Source of the DNA: a virus
Virus record (IMG/VR): IMGVR_UViG_3300017963_000048
Coordinates: 1-62,290 of that record
Reading direction: 5' to 3' (one strand)
DNA length: 62,290 bases
The translations under genes and the position numbers were made by a program. The notes under the pieces were generated by a model. That model was not told the origin of the DNA, made no database searches, and worked only from the letters and a program-made list of their open reading frames with translations. This document shows, one piece after another, positions 43,102 through 50,820 of this stretch. The first letter of the stretch is position 1; each line of letters opens with the position of its first letter.

Positions 43102-43727
43102 GTGGTTTGCTCCAAGTCAGCACCAAACTGGTCAACTTGAAAATATTCCGGCTTGGCTTGAAAATCAATTTGACCATCTAACAGCTGGTCAAATGCACTG
43201 GTGATGCTCTGACACTCAGCACCAGTGACACCAGTCACGTGCTCGATGACTTCACCATCTGCATCCACGATAATTTCAACACGTGCCAAGGCTTTGACAT
43301 CAGCACGCTGCATGTCAATCTGATAACCGGCACCCACCATGTCAGCACCAACTTGGTCAAATTGCTGCTGCGCATAAACCATTGCAGCTGCTTGGCCCAC
43401 ATAGCGCTGCGTCACTTCAACCATCAGCTGTTTAGCAGTTTTGTTGGTAGCATAGCAGTCAGCTTGCAATTCATAATACACGCCTTTGTCATCATGCTTG
43501 GCCACAAAACCAAAATTGCGCAATTCAGCTTTGGCTGCTTTGTTGCGCTTTTCAATTTGGTATGCTGCCAAAATGTTGACTGGTGTTTTTTGCCAGGGAG
43601 TGACTGCGGTCAAGCTGTTCTCATCAGTCAAGCTGGCTTCAATGAAATAACCAAGCTCCAAAAGTGCTTGCACCAGCAAATCTTTACTGCGCAATTTTGC
43701 GCCTTTGATCTTTGTAATGTGTGACAT
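43095..43727 (-). CDS. Ycf35 (DUF1257)-DUF2997 fusion protein (210 aa)
   Basis: Residues 1-120 follow DUF1257/Ycf35: MSHITKIKGAKLRSKDLLVQ, LGY, then GFVAKHDDKGVYYELQAD, and a QRYVGQ helix. Residues about 150-186 match DUF2997 (VEIIVDADGEVIEHVTGVTG, AECQSITSAFDQLL, G). The two domains are normally separate neighbouring genes in cyanobacteria, actinobacteria and plastids (Ycf35); fusion here supports physical interaction. Function unknown in all organisms. The start follows GGGAGAGCATAAA. Confidence 0.8.
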   Translation of the reverse strand: MSHITKIKGAKLRSKDLLVQALLELGYFIEASLTDENSLTAVTPWQKTPVNILAAYQIEKRNKAAKAELRNFGFVAKHDDKGVYYELQADCYATNKTAKQLMVEVTQRYVGQAAAMVYAQQQFDQVGADMVGAGYQIDMQRADVKALARVEIIVDADGEVIEHVTGVTGAECQSITSAFDQLLDGQIDFQAKPEYFQVDQFGADLEQTTW

Positions 43728-43728
43728 T

Positions 43729-44121
43729 TTATGCTCTCCCGTTTGCTTGCCAGCTGTATTGGTTGGCTTTGATCACTGTCAAGTGCAAACCAAACGCACG
43801 CACAGTGCCAGCAAACTGACCAGCTGCATTGATGTGTAAATTGCGCACAGTCCTGATGGCTGTGCGTGTGCCATTGCTGCCACTGTTGAACTGATACCCA
43901 ATATCATCACCATTGATGACAATGAATTGATCACCAATGCGATCAGCTTCAGCTTCAACGATTCTATACTTGGCAGCTTCAGCGCTTTTGCTCAGCATGC
44001 CATTGCCCGTGAGCAAGTCAACTGTATAATCCAACTGGCTTTGGGCAGCTTCAGCAGTCAGTTTGGCATTGCCACCAATCAGCTGACCACTTTGCTTTTC
44101 AATCACTTTGAAAACTTTCAT
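43729..44121 (-). CDS. Hypothetical protein (130 aa)
   Basis: No family recognised. Mixed alpha/beta, with GGNAKLTAEAAQSQLDYTV and a positively charged C-terminus. Driven by its own promoter at 44161-44190 with the ACTGGAGGTCAAAAA leader. It is the first gene of the unit that continues into the DUF1257-DUF2997 and radical SAM genes. Confidence 0.65.
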   Translation of the reverse strand: MKVFKVIEKQSGQLIGGNAKLTAEAAQSQLDYTVDLLTGNGMLSKSAEAAKYRIVEAEADRIGDQFIVINGDDIGYQFNSGSNGTRTAIRTVRNLHINAAGQFAGTVRAFGLHLTVIKANQYSWQANGRA

Positions 44122-44160
44122 TTTTTGACCTCCAGTCAAATGTGTGTGAGTGTTGGTAAC

Positions 44161-44190
44161 ATTATAAAGCTAACTTTATAGAATGGTCAA
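44161..44190 (-). promoter_or_regulatory. Internal promoter of the Ycf35 operon
   Basis: Minus strand TTGACC, 18-bp spacer, TATAAT, with the near-palindrome TATAAAGTTAGCTTTATA (44163-44180), the same operator type as the early plus-strand promoters. Confidence 0.87.
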
Positions 44191-44726
44191 GATACAAAAA
44201 ACAAATGGCTGATATTTTCGCCCATCTTCAGTGTGTCAGTGGTTTGAATGCAGGTCAGTGGAAATCTGCTGCGCAGCCAGTCATGCCCAACTGCATTCAA
44301 AGGCAAACTGTGCAGCGCTTGACCAGCTGCATTGTACATTTCCAGCAGATAACCATTTTCGTCACCACGCAAACCATCTATGCTATCCAGCCAACTGACC
44401 AAATTTTGCAGCTGATGGTTTGCAATTTCAGCACCATCACCATTAAGCACCACAGCCAGTGGCAGTGCATCACAGCCATTGACGTGCAGCTTAAGCAGCA
44501 GCATCTGCACAGCCTCAGCTGGCACACTTGGCTGCTGATCAGCTGCACGTGTGTCATGCTTGCAAACCAGTTGCACCACCACTGACCAAAACAAAGTGCG
44601 CCAAACTTGCTGTGGCTTTAATGTGGCACCTTTGTCAATCAACCACGCTGGCCCACTCCAACGGTGCTGCTGGCCATCTGTACAGGATATCCATAATGTT
44701 TTTTTATACTCCCATTTATTGCTCAT
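44187..44726 (-). CDS. Hypothetical protein (179 aa)
   Basis: No family recognised. Trp-rich N-terminus (WEYKKTLWISCTDGQQHRW), helical middle, beta C-terminus. Overlaps the preceding zinc-ribbon gene by 11 bases and lies between the AAA ATPase and the Ycf35 genes, so it is probably part of the same complex. Confidence 0.6.
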   Translation of the reverse strand: MSNKWEYKKTLWISCTDGQQHRWSGPAWLIDKGATLKPQQVWRTLFWSVVVQLVCKHDTRAADQQPSVPAEAVQMLLLKLHVNGCDALPLAVVLNGDGAEIANHQLQNLVSWLDSIDGLRGDENGYLLEMYNAAGQALHSLPLNAVGHDWLRSRFPLTCIQTTDTLKMGENISHLFFVS

Positions 44727-44919
44727 TTTTTTGCTCCTCGATTAGGTAAGTTTGAAAATGCAAGCGCACACGCTCGATATAAAAGCAGTTTGCGCATTTA
44801 ATAGTGACTGCCAAGCAGTCAAATATTCTGTCAAAGCCTAGCAGATCCGGCTGGCCTAGTTCAATGGTGAAACTTTCACCACACATGCTGCACGTCACTT
44901 GCAAATTGCCTGCAATCAT
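44716..44919 (-). CDS. Small zinc-ribbon protein (67 aa)
   Basis: CSMC and CANC pairs, about 31 residues apart, make a single zinc ribbon. The start is set by GAGGAGAAAAATT. It is encoded 75 bases after the AAA ATPase, with the parS-like palindrome at 44956 between them. Likely an adaptor or nucleic-acid-binding component. Confidence 0.65.
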   Translation of the reverse strand: MIAGNLQVTCSMCGESFTIELGQPDLLGFDRIFDCLAVTIKCANCFYIERVRLHFQTYLIEEQKNEQ

Positions 44920-44955
44920 AATTTTTCTCCTCACTTGGTGGTGTTGCTCAGCTGC

Positions 44956-44969
44956 GTTGCTGTAGCAAC
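44956..44969. repeat. parS-like palindrome site 8
   Basis: GTTGCTGTAGCAAC between the AAA ATPase and zinc-ribbon genes. Confidence 0.9.
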
Positions 44970-44993
44970 ACCACCAAAATTGACATCATAATT

Positions 44994-46823
44994 TTATAGC
45001 TTGCGCCCACCAGTTCTGCGTTCCACTTCCAGTGCTTCAGTTATGCGTGCATCCACTTCAGCCCGATTTTCAGCAATTTCAGCACGATACTGTGGTGGCA
45101 AGTAGTCAATATCGTTGACAGCTGCAATGGCCAAATCTTCAAAAAGTTGGTTTTCACGCTGATCTGGCACTACAATTTTAGTGCTGGCCTCTGTCATGAA
45201 TTGAATGAAGTCAGCAGCTGTGCAAGTTTCCAGCGTTTGACCGGCTTTATACATGATGCTCTTGGCTTTGTTAGCGCTGCGCTCTATATAAGCACCAGTC
45301 CACTTGTCGGTGTTATCCAAGTATGCTGCTGTAATGTCATTCGTCACAAAAGTGCGCTGCGCAGCTTTGCTGGCCATCACAGCTGCAATGCTGGCACGTT
45401 CTTCAGCAGCTGGCACTGTGAAAGCTTGCACCACGTCAAAACGTCCTGGCCTTTTCAAAGCACCATCAATATAATCTGGCCGGTTGGTGGCTGCCAGGAA
45501 AATGATGTCACCACGATGACTGGTGTCACCAATAAATTCAAGCCAGCCAGCAAACATGCCTTTTTCTGTTTCATGACTGTCAGCACCACCACGCCCCATT
45601 TGCTGGTCAATTTCATCCAAAAACACCACGCATGGTGCAAAAGCACGCAGCGCTCTGAATAGCTTTTCCTGATTTCGTCCAGTGCTGCCCACATATTTGT
45701 CACGCAGCTTGCGCAAGTTGACTTTGACTGCATTGATCTTGGCTTCAAAGGCAATCGCTTCAGCCATGATTGACTTGCCAGTTCCAGGTGCTCCCGCAAA
45801 CAGCACCCCCATTGGTACGATGCTTTTCATTTCACTGTCACCACTCAGCATTGGTGCAATGACATCAGTTTCAAAGTAATCTTTGATCCACTGCAAGCCA
45901 CCAATGTGATCAAAGCCAAAGCGTGGATACCAGACTTCCAAAACTTCACCATATTCTGACTTAATGATCTCTTGTTTGCGTGCAGCCACGTGTGCAGCAT
46001 CCAACCAGCCCACCTCATCAGCACGCATGAAAATATCTTCAATGTGCAAGCACTGCAAGCCACTGGTGAGCGCTGCAATTTGGTGGTCACTCATTTCAGT
46101 TGAAAATCCAAAGCTGCCAGTATCTTTGTACCAGTCAATGAAGTGCAAGCGCTCATTATAGTCAGGCATGCACATTTCAATCAGTTCAATGCGTGATGAA
46201 GCACTCTGCAAGTTGCTGTGAATATCAGCCAAGTTTTGTGTAATCAAGCACACCACATTGGCACTGGCTGCAATAGTTTTGTCGCGCCCCCAAGTCAGCG
46301 CTGTGGCCAAATTGATGCGATCACCAGCGTTGCCACTGTTGCCAGCTGGAAATAATAAGTCAGCATTTTTCACAATGACAGCTGCTTTTTTGGGTGTTGA
46401 AGCCTCACCAGCTGCAATGGCTTTGGCCAAGTCAGCATCAATGTCAGCTGTGCAGCGCAGCAAACGTGTGATCAACATCAAAGCCACGCCAGGATTATGC
46501 TGCATTGGTCCTTGCTGGCCCATGATCACACCAGCTGCTTGGGCTTGCGGTCTGTTTTGCGTGGCCTCCAAACCAAGCGCCTGCAAAAATGCACGCTTAT
46601 TAGGTTCTTCTGGCTGGCCACTGTCAAACGGAAAGCTGAAGCCTTCAGCAATGTCGTACACGACTGTAATTTCGGCGTGCAGCAAGTTGATTAAAGCAGT
46701 TTCCAGTGGCAAGCCTGGCACTGCAAAATCCTGCGTATTGCCATGCAGCAAAAAAGCATGCGCAATTGAAGCACCATACTTTTCACTTAAGTCACTTGCC
46801 CAATTTGGTTGATAAGTAGTCAT
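44994..46823 (-). CDS. Ycf46-like tandem AAA ATPase (609 aa)
   Basis: The C-terminal AAA module is complete: FDHIGGLQWIKDYF entry, Walker A GAPGTGKS near 345, Walker B VVFLDEID near 397, and second region of homology ATNRPDYIDGALKRPGRFD near 450 with an arginine finger. The N-terminal ~320 residues look like a degenerate AAA domain (KAAVIVKNADLLFP, VVCLITQNLADIHSN, IELIEMCMPDYNER) without a usable P-loop, as in plastid/cyanobacterial Ycf46. Expected to remodel a protein target. The start follows AACTGGAGGCAAAAAA. It is the first gene of the operon with the Ycf35 fusion. Confidence 0.85.
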   Translation of the reverse strand: MTTYQPNWASDLSEKYGASIAHAFLLHGNTQDFAVPGLPLETALINLLHAEITVVYDIAEGFSFPFDSGQPEEPNKRAFLQALGLEATQNRPQAQAAGVIMGQQGPMQHNPGVALMLITRLLRCTADIDADLAKAIAAGEASTPKKAAVIVKNADLLFPAGNSGNAGDRINLATALTWGRDKTIAASANVVCLITQNLADIHSNLQSASSRIELIEMCMPDYNERLHFIDWYKDTGSFGFSTEMSDHQIAALTSGLQCLHIEDIFMRADEVGWLDAAHVAARKQEIIKSEYGEVLEVWYPRFGFDHIGGLQWIKDYFETDVIAPMLSGDSEMKSIVPMGVLFAGAPGTGKSIMAEAIAFEAKINAVKVNLRKLRDKYVGSTGRNQEKLFRALRAFAPCVVFLDEIDQQMGRGGADSHETEKGMFAGWLEFIGDTSHRGDIIFLAATNRPDYIDGALKRPGRFDVVQAFTVPAAEERASIAAVMASKAAQRTFVTNDITAAYLDNTDKWTGAYIERSANKAKSIMYKAGQTLETCTAADFIQFMTEASTKIVVPDQRENQLFEDLAIAAVNDIDYLPPQYRAEIAENRAEVDARITEALEVERRTGGRKL

Positions 46824-46897
46824 TTTTTTGCCTCCAGTTTGCAAAAAGTGTGTCACGTGCAGTGTGTCAGCTGCACTGTGTAAAATTGTGTAAAATC

Positions 46898-46927
46898 ATT
46901 ATAAAGTCAAAAGCTGCAATGTGTCAA
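46898..46927 (-). promoter_or_regulatory. Promoter of the AAA ATPase operon
   Basis: Minus strand TTGACA, 18-bp spacer, TATAAT, about 75 bases before the ATG at 46823. It reads away from the candidate origin. Confidence 0.82.
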
Positions 46928-47086
46928 GCTGGTTTTATAGCTTTATGATGTCAAGTTTTTAGGATGTGGATACTAACTAGCTTGCTTAAAGCATAATTTA
47001 ACAGTTAAGTAGTTATGCAACTTAATTGAAACTACTTACTTAACTTAACGTGCAGTCAGTGCACAGCTGCACGCTTCAAACCAGTG

Positions 47087-47166
47087 CAAGCAGTGCACAG
47101 TTGGCTGCTGTCACGTTGCAAGCAGTGCACAGTTGGCTGCTGTCACGTTGCAAGCAGTGCACAGTT
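47087..47166. repeat. 32-bp tandem direct repeats (iteron-like)
   Basis: Units start at 47087 and 47119 (both complete, identical) and 47151 (first 16 bases). Each contains the self-complementary GTGCAC. A further CAGTGCACAG lies at 47057. Confidence 0.9.
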
Positions 47167-47180
47167 AAAAGCAAATGCCC

Positions 47181-47194
47181 GTTGCTGTAGCAAC
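47181..47194. repeat. parS-like palindrome site 9
   Basis: GTTGCTGTAGCAAC extended by ATGCCC / GGGCAT arms into a 26-bp perfect palindrome next to the tandem repeats. Confidence 0.9.
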
Positions 47195-47265
47195 GGGCAT
47201 GCACGCCTATTCGATAACGATCAAGTACCCAATCGGGTGGAGGATCGGCGCGTTTGAATTGTACC

Positions 47266-47427
47266 TCAAATCTTGCTAAAAGCAGCCAGCACAATGGCAA
47301 TGACCACAGCCATGCCTAGCAAGAAAAAACCAGTGCCATTGCTCAGCGGGTGAAATAACAAAATGCAGCCACACACCAAGCAAGTGGCCAAAGCCAGCAC
47401 CAAAACACCTTTGACAAAATTAAACAT
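47266..47427 (-). CDS. Small two-span membrane protein (53 aa)
   Basis: Two hydrophobic segments (about 5-26 and 33-50) with a short Pro/Ser loop. The ribosome-binding site is GAGGAGTAAAGATC. No family recognised. Membrane-located; the role is not visible. Confidence 0.6.
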   Translation of the reverse strand: MFNFVKGVLVLALATCLVCGCILLFHPLSNGTGFFLLGMAVVIAIVLAAFSKI

Positions 47428-47432
47428 GATCT

Positions 47433-47660
47433 TTACTCCTCAATCAATTCAATTGGTTGGTAAGTTTTCCAGTATTGGCCAGTCATTGACCACGGGAAGG
47501 GCTGACTGACATCAAACACCACTTGACCAATGATGACCCGTATCTCACCGTCGGGCACTTCAGCTGGAAAAAATGTGGCCAGCAGAAAGCAGCTGCCCTG
47601 CTCGTCAAACACTGGTGGCCACACATAACGCAGCAAGTCAAGCGTAGTCATAATATCCAT
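47433..47660 (-). CDS. Hypothetical protein (75 aa)
   Basis: Overlaps the end of the RDF-like gene by 23 bases and has no ribosome-binding site of its own, so it is likely translationally coupled; Met at 47651 is an alternative start. Beta-rich and acidic. Function unknown. Confidence 0.55.
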   Translation of the reverse strand: MDIMTTLDLLRYVWPPVFDEQGSCFLLATFFPAEVPDGEIRVIIGQVVFDVSQPFPWSMTGQYWKTYQPIELIEE

Positions 47661-48540
47661 CTGTCAAGTCATGCAGCAAGCTGGCTGCATGATCAGATTC
47701 AACTTCAACACTGAGCAGCCAATCTAACACGCGCGTGGGCTTGCCATCAATTTCTTTGGTGATCTCCTCTTGTCTACGCTTCAGCACCAGTGGCATTTTA
47801 ATCATGGGCGTGCATGACAGTTTTGCCATGCGCATGATGCCTAGTAACTGGTTTTCAACTCCACGCGCATCATTATTGCTGGTGCTGACTAAGCGCAAAT
47901 GTGCAATCTCGCCCAAGTATGGCAAAAAGCAGCGCAAGTGCATGCTGAGTGCTGGCACCAGTGGTGCGTCATTGTACACAAACACAGCATCATAGGGCTT
48001 GATTAATCGGCGCTCTCCTGGTTGGTATTCAACACCATCCAAGTCAATATGCGGTTGTACTACACGGCCATCTGTGACCAGCACTTGCAGCGTGCTAGGA
48101 TGACGCAGCCATTCCCAATGCTTGCGTGTGCTGTCACTGTGCCCCACGTGAAATGAAAGTTCTACATTATATCTGGCACCAAATTGTGACAAGTCATCAA
48201 AGGGCATGCGGAAGGGCACTTCACTGACAACATATTCACCCGCACGCAGCTGATGTATATCCAATTGCTTGGCTGCGTAAAATGCAGCAAACTTGCCAGC
48301 TAAGCTGCCGGCATCTTTGTGGTGCTGGTAAAACTTCACGCGCAAGTTACTATTTAAGTCTTTGCCACGTCCCCCAAAGCCAGTGCCTTTTTGATCACCT
48401 TTGCGAATAGTTCCAATCATTCGGTAAGTGTCTCGCTCTTGATCAGTCAACCAGTCCCAACTCTCATCAGCTGCGTGCTGGTTGGTGGTGGGTAGATCAT
48501 CATTATTTAATAAAGCTTGTTTTATCATTTCTTCATTCAT
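47638..48540 (-). CDS. RDF / Gp3-like fold protein (300 aa)
   Basis: The overall pattern resembles the recombination directionality factor-like family (phage Gp3-like; also named hydrolase or metal-binding protein). It has an early IGTIRKGD...GRGKDLN segment, VVSEVPFRMPF, and a late AHLRLVSTSNNDARGVENQLL with a conserved-looking RPVLDWLLSVE-type end. In many phages this family is encoded near replication genes and acts in a role other than excision. No integrase is encoded here. The start is supported by AGGATTTTGAC. Confidence 0.45.
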   Translation of the reverse strand: MNEEMIKQALLNNDDLPTTNQHAADESWDWLTDQERDTYRMIGTIRKGDQKGTGFGGRGKDLNSNLRVKFYQHHKDAGSLAGKFAAFYAAKQLDIHQLRAGEYVVSEVPFRMPFDDLSQFGARYNVELSFHVGHSDSTRKHWEWLRHPSTLQVLVTDGRVVQPHIDLDGVEYQPGERRLIKPYDAVFVYNDAPLVPALSMHLRCFLPYLGEIAHLRLVSTSNNDARGVENQLLGIMRMAKLSCTPMIKMPLVLKRRQEEITKEIDGKPTRVLDWLLSVEVESDHAASLLHDLTDGYYDYA

Positions 48541-48541
48541 G

Positions 48542-48988
48542 TCAAAATCCTAATTCCTTGAGTGCTTCAGCTTCATTGAATGGTTTGTCTTTTAATTCAG
48601 CCAAGCGTGCTGAGTGCCACGGCTCAATCTCATGCCAGCGGATTGCTCTGTCAATGTGGAACCATTCTTCATGTGCTCTTTGTTTATGATATTCACGCGT
48701 TATGCGTGAAATGAAGTAAGGCCGGTCAGCATGCTCTTTGCAATATACCAGCCACAGGTCATGATCACCAGCAGCGCGTTTGGCTTGCAAAAAGTCACCA
48801 CAGTGCGCGCAGCAATAGTGATCGGTTAAGCGCACCATCACTGCACGTGTAAACACTGTGGGCTTGATTTCTTCATTAGCAGCTGACTGGCCACGCTTGG
48901 TGTGCTCAACTACTCTGCCAGTGGTGAATCTAGTCAAGCGCAAATTCTGTTTGCTTTGCTTTGGTTTTTGGTTTGGTTTGGTTTCCAT
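48542..48988 (-). CDS. Zinc-finger hypothetical protein (148 aa)
   Basis: CCAHCGDF near residue 65 and a later CKEHAD make a CxxC/CxxH-type zinc site; the N-terminus is basic. The ATG at 48988 is chosen because GGAGGCAATAAAAACGGAA precedes it; a longer TTG-start version overlaps the methylase-like gene further. Possibly nucleic-acid binding. Confidence 0.6.
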   Translation of the reverse strand: METKPNQKPKQSKQNLRLTRFTTGRVVEHTKRGQSAANEEIKPTVFTRAVMVRLTDHYCCAHCGDFLQAKRAAGDHDLWLVYCKEHADRPYFISRITREYHKQRAHEEWFHIDRAIRWHEIEPWHSARLAELKDKPFNEAEALKELGF

Positions 48989-49934
48989 TTCCGTTTTTAT
49001 TGCCTCCAGTTGTTTTTTGGTTTTGAAATTTCGTGTCAAGTGATTTTTGCATAACTCCTTTCATTAACAGCATGCGCTTGGTGGTGTCACGGCGCTTGCG
49101 TTCTTGCTCAGTCAGCTGCTTGGCCAGGGCTTCAGCTTGCAGCCATTGACTGTGCGTGATAGGTTTGCGATTCAAACCATATAGCATGCAGTTGACTTTG
49201 GCCATGTTGACGCAATCTAAGTCAATATCTTGACCATAAAATTGAACCAAGCCAAAGTCAATCTGCCAGCGTGGTATCTGCTCAGCAGCTGCCAGCAGCA
49301 GCCTGCCACTGCCAACGGCTGGATCACATATGGAAATTGGTTTTAGATAAGCATGCTGCATGGCCAAAGCTTTTTGCATGCTGCGTGTGGGGTCCAAACT
49401 ACTCAGAAGCACCACGCTTTCAAGTAAAATGCGCTCAGCTGCTGGCATTTTGGCACGTGCATCATCAAACGCTTGCAGCAGCATGGCATGCACGTCATTT
49501 TCACCCATGATGGTGCTGGCCATCATTTTGCACACTGGCCGAGGTGTGAAGTATTGACCAGCGTGTGGATTGGGGTAACCATAATTCATGTACACCTCAC
49601 CCAAATAGTCAATATATTCACCAGCTTTGGCAGCTTCGTCAGCTGCTGTCACCATATAATCAAAAGCACCAATGAAGCGCTGCCAGTGCTCAGCACGTGT
49701 GTACCGTCCACGCAAACGTGCAAACAGCTGCTGCACGTCTTCAGGGTCTTGCTCTGGTGGCAGTGGCACACCATGCTGCTGCATGTGCAGTGCGTGGGCT
49801 GGCAACATGCGCAAATAAGCCTCACATAATGCGATGAAGTCATTGCACAAGTCATAACAGTTAACCCCGCTATTTTCAGTTTTGCTGATAATTTTGACAA
49901 TTTCAGCAGCCACATGTGACTCTGAAAAATTCAT
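48930..49934 (-). CDS. Truncated N6-adenine methylase-like protein (334 aa)
   Basis: The N-terminal helical part leads to GQYFTPRPVCKMMAS and the SAM motif ICDPAVGSGRLLL near 213, then YGQDIDLDCVNMAKVNCMLYGL, all typical of HsdM/N6-methylases. The catalytic (N/D)PP(Y/F) motif expected next is missing; instead the protein ends in a Lys/Asn/Gln-rich tail. It is therefore probably not a methyltransferase, but may bind SAM or DNA. The start follows ACTGGAGGTCAATCA. Confidence 0.75.
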   Translation of the reverse strand: MNFSESHVAAEIVKIISKTENSGVNCYDLCNDFIALCEAYLRMLPAHALHMQQHGVPLPPEQDPEDVQQLFARLRGRYTRAEHWQRFIGAFDYMVTAADEAAKAGEYIDYLGEVYMNYGYPNPHAGQYFTPRPVCKMMASTIMGENDVHAMLLQAFDDARAKMPAAERILLESVVLLSSLDPTRSMQKALAMQHAYLKPISICDPAVGSGRLLLAAAEQIPRWQIDFGLVQFYGQDIDLDCVNMAKVNCMLYGLNRKPITHSQWLQAEALAKQLTEQERKRRDTTKRMLLMKGVMQKSLDTKFQNQKTTGGNKNGNGNQTKPKTKAKQTEFALD

Positions 49935-49975
49935 TGATTGACCTCCAGTGATCAAAATGTGTGTGTGTCAAGCGT

Positions 49976-49989
49976 GTTGCTGTAGCAAC
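49976..49989. repeat. parS-like palindrome site 10
   Basis: GTTGCTGTAGCAAC with flanking T/A, in the divergent promoter region. Confidence 0.9.
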
Positions 49990-50001
49990 AGCAACACTGC
50001 A

Positions 50002-50031
50002 ATTATAACATGGCTTTACAAGTTTATGCAA
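50002..50031 (-). promoter_or_regulatory. Leftward promoter of the divergent region
   Basis: Minus strand TTGCAT, 18-bp spacer, TATAAT, leading to the methylase-like gene. It overlaps the operator-like repeat shared with the rightward promoter. Confidence 0.75.
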
Positions 50032-50049
50032 AACGCTTTACAAGTTTAT
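50012..50049. promoter_or_regulatory. Two direct repeats, possible repressor operators
   Basis: GCTTTACAAGTTTAT occurs twice, 22 bases (two helical turns) apart, between the two divergent promoters. The HTH gene at 50120 is the obvious candidate regulator, giving an early genetic switch. Confidence 0.6.
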
Positions 50050-50065
50050 AAGCACCTGCTACAAT
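50037..50065 (+). promoter_or_regulatory. Rightward promoter of the divergent region
   Basis: TTTACA, 17-bp spacer, TACAAT, about 55 bases before the HTH gene. It drives the 50-57 kb replication and partition genes. Confidence 0.75.
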
Positions 50066-50119
50066 GGCACTAGCACCTGGCACCAGCCAGCTGCACAAAA
50101 AATATGCGGAGGCGTTTTT

Positions 50120-50467
50120 ATGATAAAGAAATATTTTTGTTTCAATGGTAAGCAGCTCTTCGAAATGAGCAAGCGCAGTGGTAGGCGCAGCAGCTTAAAT
50201 GCAGTCAGTGCAGCTGCGGGTGTCAGTTATCCAACTTGCTTGGCATACACCAATGATGACATTAGCAAACCCCAAAATGAAGTGCTAGAGCGTTTATATG
50301 TGCTCATCACTGACGGCATGGGGTTCACGGAAGATGAACTGATGGGCATGCAGCTGGTAGATGTTTTTCAAATTGTGCACAAAACTGATGGCCAAGCTAA
50401 AGTCATCAGCAGCACTGACTTTGACAGCTTGCGCGAAAAGTTGATCAGGGAGGCAATCGAGGCGTGA
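50120..50467 (+). CDS. XRE-type HTH regulator (115 aa)
   Basis: Residues 12-60 fit an XRE/Cro-like helix-turn-helix (LFEMSKRSG, LNAVSAAAGVSYPTCLAY, EVLERLYVL). The C-terminal half is helical, probably for dimers. Its promoter region has paired repeats that could be its operators. The start is supported by GCGGAGGCGTTTTT. Confidence 0.72.
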   Translation: MIKKYFCFNGKQLFEMSKRSGRRSSLNAVSAAAGVSYPTCLAYTNDDISKPQNEVLERLYVLITDGMGFTEDELMGMQLVDVFQIVHKTDGQAKVISSTDFDSLREKLIREAIEA

Positions 50468-50820
50468 AAACTAAGCAAGTTAATTTCAAGATTCACACTA
50501 TGACACGAGCCCAACTTTTTGAAATTTTTGGTGAGGAATTGCCGGTGCAAATGGATGGCGAACATTTCACTTACTTTGAAGTGCCTGCCGAGTTTTCTTT
50601 AAACTATAGCGCGCTCATTAAAATCATGTGTAGCTGTGAGCGCATCCTGGCTGCAAAATTGCCACGTGAGCGCGTCATGCTGATTCCGACTACTTTTGAT
50701 CGACAGCACTTTCAACTGGTGGTGGATGTGCTTATGCAAGCCACCACAGCCACCTTAGCAGTGCAGCTGCATGATGAAGAAATGCAGCTTGACATGTTCG
50801 AGGAGGGCACAGCAGCATGA
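50464..50820 (+). CDS. Hypothetical protein (118 aa)
   Basis: GTG start overlapping the previous stop by four bases, with GGGAGG upstream; an ATG at 50500 is an alternative. Mixed alpha/beta and acidic. Overlaps the next gene by ATGA. Lies in the presumed replication control operon; no family recognised. Confidence 0.6.
   Translation: MKTKQVNFKIHTMTRAQLFEIFGEELPVQMDGEHFTYFEVPAEFSLNYSALIKIMCSCERILAAKLPRERVMLIPTTFDRQHFQLVVDVLMQATTATLAVQLHDEEMQLDMFEEGTAA

Larger units (their letters stand above)
46970..47200. other. Candidate replication origin (AT-rich stretch, iterons, palindrome)
   Basis: The 442-base gap between 46823 and 47266 holds an AT-rich block (46980-47050) with the inverted repeat AAGTAGTT / AACTACTT. 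After it come two and a half tandem copies of a 32-bp unit (47087-47166), with four copies of CAGTGCACAG in all, and then a 26-bp perfect palindrome centred on a parS-like site (47175-47200). This is the usual architecture of iteron origins. No protein-coding sequence is supported here. Confidence 0.6.

Noticed and set aside
47087-47166. CRISPR-like array
   Set aside because: Repeats are head-to-tail with no spacers between units, and no cas gene is present.
47076-47300. Cys-rich minus-strand frame across the tandem repeats
   Set aside because: It is translated repeat DNA overlapping a better supported membrane-protein gene (47266-47427) and has no ribosome-binding site.
47638-48540. Calling this gene a recombination directionality factor outright
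   Set aside because: Only a fold-level pattern is visible and there is no integrase in the genome; kept as RDF-like with low confidence.
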